From Pseudooctadecabacter sp. (GTDB lineage: Bacteria; Pseudomonadota; Alphaproteobacteria; Rhodobacterales; Rhodobacteraceae), in assembly GCA_020628265.1 (NCBI GenBank), contig JAHDFG010000018.1:1-10275 (forward strand): 10,275 bases of DNA, in the 5' to 3' direction. Below the pieces are notes generated by a model that made no database searches, was not told where the DNA came from, and saw only the letters and a program-made list of their open reading frames with translations. The translations under genes and the position numbers were made by a program. Shown here piece by piece: positions 1-4,832 of this stretch (its first letter is position 1; the number at the start of each line of letters is the position of its first letter).

Positions 1-2
1 TC

Positions 3-134
3 CGCGTGACGATCGACGAGGATGAACCGGGCGAGACGGGCGATCTGGTGGAACGCCTGATGGGCAAGAAACCGGAGATGCGGTTCCAATACATTCAGGA
101 GAATGCGCGGTTCGTTGAGGAGTTGGATGTTTAG
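3..134 (+). CDS. parE: DNA topoisomerase IV subunit B, C-terminal end (partial)
   Basis: Only the last 43 codons are in the window; the gene enters from the left. The visible tail contains LMGKKPEMRF, then QYIQENARFVEELDV and a TAG stop. This resembles the C-terminus of alphaproteobacterial ParE. GyrB tails instead usually carry a VEPRR segment before the final helix, so ParE is preferred over GyrB, although the two families are paralogous and only a short piece is visible. ParE is the ATPase subunit that works with ParC to decatenate daughter chromosomes. The stop codon lies 11 bp before the next start, and the Shine-Dalgarno of the next gene begins within this stop codon, so the two genes may be read from one transcript. 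Confidence 0.82.
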   Translation, partial: RVTIDEDEPGETGDLVERLMGKKPEMRFQYIQENARFVEELDV

Positions 135-145
135 GAGAAGCACAG

Positions 146-616
146 ATGCCGACCTGCGCTAGCTGTAAGCAAAACCACTTCGGTATGTTCGAACTGAAAG
201 GAGGTTTTTGCAAGAAATGTGCAGCCGCAATCGAGGAAGATACGCAAACCAGAAAAAAGCGTTCAGCTGACTTATCATCGAGAGCCGATCTCGCAAAGAT
301 GGTCCTTACAACAGAGACATCATCAGATCTGGTTGTAACGGAGAGGCTGGGGATAGTTTCCGCAGAATGTGCATTCGGCATGAATGTATTCAAAGACCTA
401 TTCGCAGGCGTCAGAGATGTGGTCGGCGGTAGGTCGGATGCAATTCAGAAGACTCTACGTGATAGCAGAGATGTTGTGCTGCAGGAGTTACGCGTTGAAG
501 CTTATGAGTTGGGCGCAGATGCGGTCATTGCGGTTTCTTTCGAGTACGTGGAACTGAGTGCGGCTGGGAATATGGTACTATTGGTTGCGACAGGAACGGC
601 CGTCAAACTAGGTTAG
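146..616 (+). CDS. Zinc-ribbon plus YbjQ-like (heavy-metal-binding, DUF74) domain protein
   Basis: This 156-residue protein has two parts. Residues 4-25 form a CxxC-N14-CxxC pattern (C4, C7, C22, C25), a probable treble-clef or zinc-ribbon site. Residues about 62-156 match the YbjQ/DUF74 family: ERLGIVSAE, then DLFAGVRDVVGGRS, ELGADAVIAV and a final GTAVKL. Stand-alone YbjQ proteins are about 105 residues, form ring oligomers and have no firmly known function despite the 'heavy-metal-binding' label. The start is set by an AGGAGAAG Shine-Dalgarno at 133-140. There is no signal peptide, so it should be cytoplasmic. Base use differs from the neighbours: several AGA codons, TTA codons and many A/T-ending codons, suggesting recent acquisition. 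It follows parE by 11 bp. The domain calls are good; the function is unknown. Confidence 0.85.
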   Translation: MPTCASCKQNHFGMFELKGGFCKKCAAAIEEDTQTRKKRSADLSSRADLAKMVLTTETSSDLVVTERLGIVSAECAFGMNVFKDLFAGVRDVVGGRSDAIQKTLRDSRDVVLQELRVEAYELGADAVIAVSFEYVELSAAGNMVLLVATGTAVKLG

Positions 617-715
617 CGCCCGACCTTAGGGTGGGCGTGAAGCACCCTCCGTCAAACCAGAGGTTTGCCTTCGGCAAAACGGGGGAGGGTCGGGCGCTGC
701 GCAGCAAAGCTGCGC
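616..715. repeat. Cluster of intergenic palindromes after the YbjQ-domain gene
   Basis: Directly after the stop codon lie several inverted repeats. A 10-bp outer pair (616-625 with 688-697, gcgcccgacc/ggtcgggcgc) encloses two small overlapping hairpins: caaacc-aga-ggtttg at 653-667 and tttgcc-ttc-ggcaaa at 664-678. A further perfect 7-bp hairpin, gcgcagc-aaa-gctgcgc, follows at 699-715. There is no T-run on either strand, so this is not a classical intrinsic terminator, though it could slow polymerase or protect 3' ends. It resembles the REP-like palindromic elements scattered between genes in Rhodobacterales. Whether it is repeated elsewhere in this genome cannot be seen here. Confidence 0.55.
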
Positions 716-731
716 CAGACCACCACCGCCC

Positions 732-768
732 AAAAACAAACCGACCAGGAACTGCCATTCCTGATCGG
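732..768 (-). terminator. Rho-independent terminator of the minus-strand RNA
   Basis: On the minus strand an 11-bp stem, ccgatcaggaa with ttcctggtcgg (768-758 with 751-741, one G-U pair), closes a 6-nt loop. It is followed at once by tttgttttt (740-732). This is a good intrinsic terminator in that orientation only; on the plus strand the wobble is a C/A mismatch and no T-run follows. The nearest protein gene upstream on this strand is the cytochrome gene, whose stop is about 350 bp away. Confidence 0.7.
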
Positions 769-867
769 TCAACACAATGCGTAGGTCCGGTGCCCAAGAG
801 CGCTCTCGCGCTTGTGGATGGGAACTTGGGCACCGGACTGCTCTCTCCCCAACGCACCTTTGTTGTG
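732..867 (-). ncRNA. Candidate structured small RNA with its own terminator
   Basis: Read on the minus strand, 867 to 773 folds into one long arm. A cacaa/ttgtg stem (867-863 with 777-773) is followed by a 6-nt bulge and a tgcgt/acgca stem (856-852 with 782-778). Then comes a purine-rich 13-nt internal loop facing 2 nt, and a perfect 14-bp stem (838-825 with 798-785). The apex holds a small agcgc-GAGA-gcgct hairpin. An intrinsic terminator follows (732-768). Strand choice is supported by the GNRA-type GAGA loop, which would be UCUC on the other strand, by a terminator mismatch that becomes a G-U pair only in minus-strand RNA, and by the U-tract. No known family (6S, 4.5S, tmRNA, RNase P) is recognised. 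The 5' end is unknown and may lie further upstream, up to about 950, or the RNA may be cut from the 3' UTR of the cytochrome transcript. Confidence 0.45.
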
Positions 868-892
868 CCAGACCCCATCCAAGAATGTCAGA

Positions 893-949
893 CCCGCGAA
901 AGGAGGGGGTCGCGGGGCAAAGGGACAGGCCTACCCCCCATCGGATAGG
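893..949 (-). other. Two small hairpins, one with an anti-Shine-Dalgarno-like loop
   Basis: On the minus strand, cctatcc/gggtagg (949-943 with 936-930) forms a stem whose one non-Watson-Crick pair is G-U, again favouring minus-strand RNA. Next, cccgcga/tcgcggg (916-910 with 899-893) is a perfect 7-bp stem holding the loop ccccctcctt, which contains CCUCCUU, the same core as the 3' end of 16S rRNA. A competing pairing exists between 912-918 and 952-958 (gcggggc/gccccgc), so the second hairpin could be mutually exclusive with a longer-range one. These hairpins lie just upstream of the candidate small RNA and may be part of it. Confidence 0.4.
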
Positions 950-974
950 TCGCCCCGCCCCGGCCAGCCAACCT

Positions 975-1018
975 GCCATACGCGAGCCATACGCTTGCCA
1001 TACGCAAACCATACCGCG
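975..1018. repeat. Four tandem copies of an 11-bp repeat (GCCATACGCNN)
   Basis: Three near-perfect units, gccatacgcga (975-985), gccatacgctt (986-996) and gccatacgcaa (997-1007), are followed by a degenerate fourth, accataccgcg (1008-1018). The nine-base core is identical in the first three and only the last two bases vary. The 11-bp period puts every core on about the same face of the helix, as expected for cooperative protein binding. The array lies in the untranslated stretch between the cytochrome gene and the candidate RNA. The units are too short and too close for CRISPR. Confidence 0.75.
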
Positions 1019-1069
1019 TTTTTGGGCCTGAAGCGGCCCCGCGCCGATGGGCTCCGCCCGTGAGACCCT

Positions 1070-1092
1070 CAAACGCTCCACTGGAGCGTTTG
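1070..1092 (-). terminator. Hairpin after the cytochrome gene, possible transcription end
   Basis: A perfect 10-bp stem, caaacgctcc with ggagcgtttg (1070-1079 with 1083-1092), encloses a 3-nt loop. It lies 23 bp past the cytochrome stop on the minus strand. It is a stable stem but lacks a U-tract, so it may be a weak or Rho-assisted terminator, or only a 3'-end stabilising structure. Confidence 0.4.
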
Positions 1093-1115
1093 CCGCAAAA
1101 GGTGCGGACCGGGTT

Positions 1116-1514
1116 TCACTCCTGCACCGTCTCCAGCCACTCGGTCAGGGCCAGCAATCGGGCGGGTACTGGCGTCCCCAACCCGTCCCGCTCCACGATC
1201 ACAGTGGGCCCCATATCCCCCGCCCCGAACTCCGGCATCGCCGCCGAGAAGTGATCCCCACGGTCAAACCCGTCGATCACGCCCATCACGTAATCCCTTG
1301 GAAACACGCCGTTATTATCAGCAGCAAGGGTCGTCAGATCGGGCGGCAGGTTGAACAGCTCCCGCCCCGTCACCCCCGCCCCGCGCGCATCCACACCATG
1401 ACACGCCGCACAATTCTGCTGGAACAACGCCCCACCTGCCTCCGCACTCACATCCAACTCGTGCTCCACGCAGGCGGCCAATGCGACCGGCAGCAGGAAA
1501 ATCAAAGATTTCAT
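1116..1514 (-). CDS. c-type cytochrome, putative lipoprotein
   Basis: This 132-residue protein starts with a short lipoprotein signal ending in LAAC (lipobox, lipidated Cys15). A single haem site, CAACH (C35, C38, H39), follows in the usual FQQNCAACHG context. Met93 in AAMPEFG is the likely sixth haem ligand. It is therefore a small class-I-like monohaem electron carrier, exported, haem-loaded by the Ccm system and probably held to a membrane by its lipid. The start is fixed by an AGAGGAG Shine-Dalgarno (complement of 1521-1527), 6 bp before ATG. A perfect FNR box lies 56 bp upstream with class-II spacing to a -10-like hexamer, implying induction under low oxygen. No oxidase or reductase gene is adjacent, so its partner is unknown. 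Confidence 0.88.
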   Translation of the reverse strand: MKSLIFLLPVALAACVEHELDVSAEAGGALFQQNCAACHGVDARGAGVTGRELFNLPPDLTTLAADNNGVFPRDYVMGVIDGFDRGDHFSAAMPEFGAGDMGPTVIVERDGLGTPVPARLLALTEWLETVQE

Positions 1515-1541
1515 GGGGTTCTCCTCTATTGCCTTTACACA

Positions 1542-1583
1542 ACCCTACCCGACCGCCGCCCGGCAAACCTTGATCCTGATCAA
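1542..1583 (-). promoter_or_regulatory. FNR/FnrL box and class-II promoter of the cytochrome gene
   Basis: TTGATCCTGATCAA (1570-1583) is a perfect match to the FNR-family consensus TTGAT-N4-ATCAA. On the minus strand a -10-like TAGGGT (complement of 1542-1547) lies 22 bp beyond the box. This is the spacing of class-II FNR-activated promoters, where the box is centred at -41.5; it predicts a start near 1535, just ahead of the ribosome-binding site. Other Crp/FNR members such as DnrD or NnrR recognise similar sites, so the exact regulator is inferred. Confidence 0.78.
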
Positions 1584-1743
1584 ACTGCGACACACCCCGC
1601 CGAAAAGGCGAAACATCCCGCTTCTTTGGCTCTCAAATATCCAAATCCGGCGGCCAGCCAAGCCGCCAACCGATCGTCAGTTCAGCGCGCCCGCACCACC
1701 TTGCCCCTTGGCATCCCCCAACACCGCCAATAGGCTCCCGACT

Positions 1744-2436
1744 ATGCGAATTCTGATGATTGTCCTGCTTCTGGCAGGCTGTGGTCGTGGCCTGACGGAC
1801 AGTGAACATCTGCTCACAGGCCAACTGATGGGCGACAGCCTTAGCACCAACGAAATCCGCCTTGTCGAGGCCGGGTTCCTCGGCATGGTCTCACGCACCT
1901 ATCCGGCACGCCCCCAGATCACCTGCCGCGAGCGCATTGCGCCACCGCCCGATGGCCCGACCATCCAGACACGCACTGCCGGCGCTGTGGCGTGGGACCA
2001 CGTGTTGACGAACGTCGACTGGACGATCCCGAATTATGCGGCAGGTTACCCGGAGCGGATCAACCTTGTGGGCGCCATGTTCTTTGCTCATGAAATGGTG
2101 CACGTCTGGCAGTGGCAGAACCGCGACGTCACAGGCTACTCACCCTTCCGCGGGCTCGCCGAACATGTTCCGGGCGTGGATCCCTATCTGTTTGATCCGG
2201 ATCAGGAAATCCGGTTCCTGGATATGGGGTATGAACAGCAAGCCGCTCTGGTAGAAGAGTTCATTTGCTGCCGCACGTTAGCACCGGAGGCCCCGCGCAC
2301 AGAACGGCTTTATCAAGCGCTAAGCCAAGTCATGCCCGTGCAGCACCCCAGCCAGACACCGCGCCCGTCACAGATCATCGGCATCCACCCGGACGCAGAC
2401 GTCACAGGCGTTTGTGAGGACCGCGCAGAGGGCTAG
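1744..2436 (+). CDS. Putative lipoprotein with HExxH metalloprotease-like motif
   Basis: The open frame extends further upstream, but the sensible start is the ATG at 1744. It begins a lipoprotein signal ending in LLAGC (lipidated Cys13), giving 230 residues. Upstream codons lack protein-like character and overlap the divergent promoter. The motif FFAHEMVHVWQWQN (HEMVH, residues 116-120) resembles the HExxH zinc site of DUF4157-like peptidase domains, which often read HELTHVWQ. Glu164 or Glu171 in YEQQAALVEEF are candidates for a third ligand. Six cysteines occur in all (Cys13, 61, 176, 177 and 224 among them). The Shine-Dalgarno is weak. It diverges from the cytochrome gene and shares the spacer holding the FNR box, 160 bp upstream. 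Proteolytic activity is not shown; it could be a degenerate or binding-only member. Confidence 0.75.
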   Translation: MRILMIVLLLAGCGRGLTDSEHLLTGQLMGDSLSTNEIRLVEAGFLGMVSRTYPARPQITCRERIAPPPDGPTIQTRTAGAVAWDHVLTNVDWTIPNYAAGYPERINLVGAMFFAHEMVHVWQWQNRDVTGYSPFRGLAEHVPGVDPYLFDPDQEIRFLDMGYEQQAALVEEFICCRTLAPEAPRTERLYQALSQVMPVQHPSQTPRPSQIIGIHPDADVTGVCEDRAEG

Positions 2437-2458
2437 CCCACCACGCGGCCCCGTTCAG

Positions 2459-3100
2459 TCAGCGAATTGCAAGGTTCGACACAGAGGCGCGGATGCTTGA
2501 GCCCGTGTCGTCGCTGTCCGCACTCACTGCGATGCCAACCAGCGCGCCCGGGCTGCCGCCAAACGCACGCGAGAAGTCGGAGGCAAGGTTCACACTTTCG
2601 GAATGGGATCCCGTGCCAGCAGAGCGCAGGATCACATTGGCCCCCTGCCCCGGTGCGTAGGGCGAGTTCTGCAACGCACCGCGCGAGTGGTTGCCGCCCC
2701 ACACGTATTGCAGGATGCGAACGTTCGGATTGCCGTTCAACTGGCGGATGTTGGCGCCTTCCATCGCGGCGGCGTCCGCCTCGGGCAGGAAGACGAAATA
2801 GATGGAAATGTTGCGGTCATCGCCCCCCTTGCGGGCAAGGTTCGTTGCCGGAACCGATTGATCGACAGACCAGTTCCACGACGCGGAGGTAGCGCCCCAG
2901 TCGGACCGGTTCGTGCGGGTCCAAGCCAAAGAGACCGCGTTGTCCGACGCAATCCCCAAGGAGCCGCCGTTGAAGCTGTAGTCGTTGGAGCCAAAGAGCT
3001 GCAAACGCTGCTCGTTCCAGCTGCCACCAAAAGCAATCGGGCCAGCGGCGGCCATCGACGCGGACAGCGCGAGGGGGAGGGCAAAAGACAGAAGACGCAT
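2459..3100 (-). CDS. Secreted DUF3047 family protein
   Basis: The start at 3100 is chosen because an AAAGG sequence (complement of 3108-3112) lies 7 bp upstream; a start at 3115 (five residues longer) has no good Shine-Dalgarno. The 213-residue product has a signal peptide (residues 1-19, ending MAAAG). The DUF3047 pattern follows: a WNWSVDQSVP segment at 75-84, KGGDDRNISIYFVF at 91-104 and QYVWGG at 131-136. DUF3047 proteins are exported and of unknown function, usually 210-270 residues with this tryptophan-rich beta core, so length is normal. The gene converges on the HExxH lipoprotein with 22 bp between stops and no terminator. It lies 83 bp after the Ldh-family gene on the same strand and could be read through from it. 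Confidence 0.82.
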   Translation of the reverse strand: MRLLSFALPLALSASMAAAGPIAFGGSWNEQRLQLFGSNDYSFNGGSLGIASDNAVSLAWTRTNRSDWGATSASWNWSVDQSVPATNLARKGGDDRNISIYFVFLPEADAAAMEGANIRQLNGNPNVRILQYVWGGNHSRGALQNSPYAPGQGANVILRSAGTGSHSESVNLASDFSRAFGGSPGALVGIAVSADSDDTGSSIRASVSNLAIR

Positions 3101-3167
3101 AAGAAAACCTTTCATTGATTGCGGGCAACCTGCCCTAAGTCCAACACGGACCTCAATGAAACGTTCG

Positions 3168-3212
3168 CGGCCTCACGGCTTTGTCAGCCGTTCGCGAGCG
3201 CCCGTGAGGCCG
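3168..3212 (-). repeat. Inverted repeat across the end of the Ldh-family gene
   Basis: A perfect 11-bp inverted repeat, cggcctcacgg with ccgtgaggccg (3168-3178 with 3202-3212), straddles the stop codon of the Ldh-family gene at 3184-3186. The intervening 23 nt contain a near-palindrome, cgttcgcgagcg, and the same cgttcgcg string also lies just outside the repeat (3162-3169). There is no U-tract. It may mark the end of the lolC operon transcript or stabilise its 3' end. Confidence 0.45.
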
Positions 3213-4143
3213 ACCAGAGCGCGTCTGGCACGTCAATCTCTCCCATAGGCTGGCGGTTCTGGCCTGGGATACGGGCGCCATCCTGTTCGGCCACAGCCTC
3301 GGCCACGCGGGACAAGCGGGCGGCGAAATCAGCGCCCGGCTCCATCAGGATGTAGAACTGGCCAAGGTCATGAGGTTTGCCATCAGGCAGCTTCAACCCG
3401 CTGACATCCAATGAGTTGACCGACCCTGTCATACCCGCCGCCAGCACCTCGGCCATCAGCCCAAAGCCCCAACCTTTGTAACCGCCTGCTGACACCAACG
3501 CGCCTTTCAATGCAGCCTCGGGGTCCGTCGTGGGTTTGCCATCGGCATCCACGGCCCAGCCGAGGGGGATCGCCTCTCCGGCCGCTTTGGCCATGGTGAT
3601 CTTGCCCAAGGCCACGGCAGAGGTTGAGAAATCCCAATGCATCCCGCCGTCCGGCAGGGACATGGCGATGGGGTTCGTGCCGATCACAGCTTTGTTGCCA
3701 CCGGGCGGCGCCACAACGGGCGAGGCATTGGTGAAGCCGATCCCGATCAGCCCTGCGGATGCGATCTGTTCGGTGAAAAACCCCAGCGAGGTGCAGGTAT
3801 GGGCATGGGCCACGGCCAGTGTTGCCACACCATTGGTGCGGGCGACCTCGATCGCCTCAGGCAGGCCACGGGTGAACGCCGGCTGGGCAAAGCCGAACTT
3901 CGCATCGGCCACGACGGTGCCTGCCTTGGGGCGCGTGACGACCGGTTCGACCTGCCCGTCCACGCGGCCAGACCGCAGTTGGGTGCAATAGCTTTCCAGA
4001 TAGTAGAGCCCGCAGATGACGTTCCCAAACGCCTCGGCACGGGCGACGGCGCGGGCAACTTCGCCCGCCTGCCATGGGGCCGCACCATGGGCGATGAGGG
4101 CCGCGCGGGCGACGTCTTCGATCTCTGAGACGAATACTTTCAT
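3184..4143 (-). CDS. Ldh family NAD(P)-dependent oxidoreductase (malate/L-lactate dehydrogenase-like)
   Basis: This 319-residue protein belongs to the LDH2/Ldh family, which includes ureidoglycolate, sulfolactate and piperideine/pyrroline-2-carboxylate oxidoreductases. Visible family blocks are NASPVVAPPGGNKAVIGTNP (139-158), DFSTSAVALGK (171-181), GGYKGWGFGLMAEVLAAGMTG (220-240) and RIPGQNR (291-297). The usual N-terminal SHG motif reads ICG here (residues 43-45), and the usual NSxHxG block reads HAHTCTSLG (113-121), so the catalytic pocket looks non-standard and the substrate cannot be assigned. Its ATG overlaps the lolD stop as ATGA, with GGAAGGA 8 bp upstream, implying translational coupling to lolD. 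It ends slightly short compared with the usual 330-350 residues. No signal peptide is present; it is cytoplasmic. Confidence 0.85.
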   Translation of the reverse strand: MKVFVSEIEDVARAALIAHGAAPWQAGEVARAVARAEAFGNVICGLYYLESYCTQLRSGRVDGQVEPVVTRPKAGTVVADAKFGFAQPAFTRGLPEAIEVARTNGVATLAVAHAHTCTSLGFFTEQIASAGLIGIGFTNASPVVAPPGGNKAVIGTNPIAMSLPDGGMHWDFSTSAVALGKITMAKAAGEAIPLGWAVDADGKPTTDPEAALKGALVSAGGYKGWGFGLMAEVLAAGMTGSVNSLDVSGLKLPDGKPHDLGQFYILMEPGADFAARLSRVAEAVAEQDGARIPGQNRQPMGEIDVPDALWSASRALANG

Positions 4144-4832
4144 GGGGCTAATCCTTCCGTCAGGCGGCCTGCGTCCAGACGGACGGCGCGGTCCATGCGG
4201 GCGGCGAGGTCGAGGTTATGGGTCGCAATCAAGGCCGACAGGCCAGAGGCCCGCACAAGGTCCATCAGTGCGTCAAACACACGGTCGGACGTGCCGGGGT
4301 CAAGGTTGCCGGTGGGCTCGTCCGCCAAAAGCAGCTTGGGTTTGTTCGCCAGTGCGCGACAGAAGGCAACGCGCTGCTGTTCCCCGCCCGACAGCGCTGC
4401 AGGGCGGTGTGACGCGCGTTCGGCCACACCTACGCGCGACAAGAGGTCCAGCGCATGGGCCTCAGCCTCAGCCTGTGCGACGGCATTCGCCAGCTGCGGC
4501 AAGACGATGTTTTCCAGCGCCGAAAACTCCGGCAGCAGGTGGTGGAACTGATAGATGAAACCCACATCATTGCGGCGCACAGCGGTGCGTTTACGGTCGC
4601 CCAGATTTGTCAGGTCTTCACCTGCGATTGAGACGGTGCCCGTGTCCGGCGTGTCCAACAGGCCCGCGATGTGCAGCAGTGTGGATTTGCCCGCACCGGA
4701 GGGCGCGACGAGGGCCACGACCTCGCCCTTGCCGACGGTCACGTCGACCCCGTGCAGCACCTGCACCTCATTAGGTTTGCCAACGTTATAGGCCTTGGTG
4801 ATGCCGGAGAGGTTCAGGGTCACGTCACTCAT
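4140..4832 (-). CDS. lolD: Lipoprotein-releasing system ATP-binding protein LolD
   Basis: This is the ABC ATPase that powers release of outer-membrane lipoproteins from the inner membrane to LolA. In the 230-residue product the Walker A is APSGAGKST (43-51, first Gly replaced by Ala), the Q-loop Gln95 lies in YQFHHLLPEFSALENI, typical of LolD, the signature is LSGGEQQRVA (148-157), Walker B is LLLADEP (167-173) and the H-loop is His205. The start at 4832 (MSDV) is preferred over an ATG five codons earlier because it fits family length; GAGG lies 9 bp upstream. It overlaps lolC by 8 bp (ATGAGTGA) and the following Ldh-family gene by 4 bp, so all three are one translationally coupled operon. 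Confidence 0.95.
   Translation of the reverse strand: MSDVTLNLSGITKAYNVGKPNEVQVLHGVDVTVGKGEVVALVAPSGAGKSTLLHIAGLLDTPDTGTVSIAGEDLTNLGDRKRTAVRRNDVGFIYQFHHLLPEFSALENIVLPQLANAVAQAEAEAHALDLLSRVGVAERASHRPAALSGGEQQRVAFCRALANKPKLLLADEPTGNLDPGTSDRVFDALMDLVRASGLSALIATHNLDLAARMDRAVRLDAGRLTEGLAP

Noticed and set aside
720..780. Minus-strand peptide VLTDQEWQFLVGLF resembling the start of IS5-type transposases (LTDxxWxxLxxLL)
   Set aside because: The same bases form a near-perfect terminator stem and there is no further transposase sequence, terminal inverted repeat or target duplication; probably coincidence.
769..868. Integron attC-like site suggested by a long imperfect palindrome
   Set aside because: The ends do not fit the RYYYAAC and GTTRRRY core sites, and no integrase or cassette array is present.
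975..1018. CRISPR array or plasmid-type iterons
   Set aside because: Units are 11 bp without spacers, and no cas, rep or partition gene is nearby; kept only as a tandem repeat.
626..1081. Several open frames of 80-150 codons on both strands in the 617-1115 gap
   Set aside because: None has a good ribosome-binding site with protein-like composition, and all cross the palindromes and tandem repeats; the region is better explained as non-coding.
1047..1733. 228-codon plus-strand open frame over the cytochrome gene
   Set aside because: It is antisense to a protein with lipobox, CxxCH and axial Met; composition is typical of a GC-rich shadow frame.
1513..1743. N-terminal extension of the HExxH lipoprotein frame up to 1513
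   Set aside because: The extension overlaps the FNR promoter region, reads as proline/arginine-rich low-quality sequence, and would bury a perfect lipoprotein signal peptide that starts at 1744.
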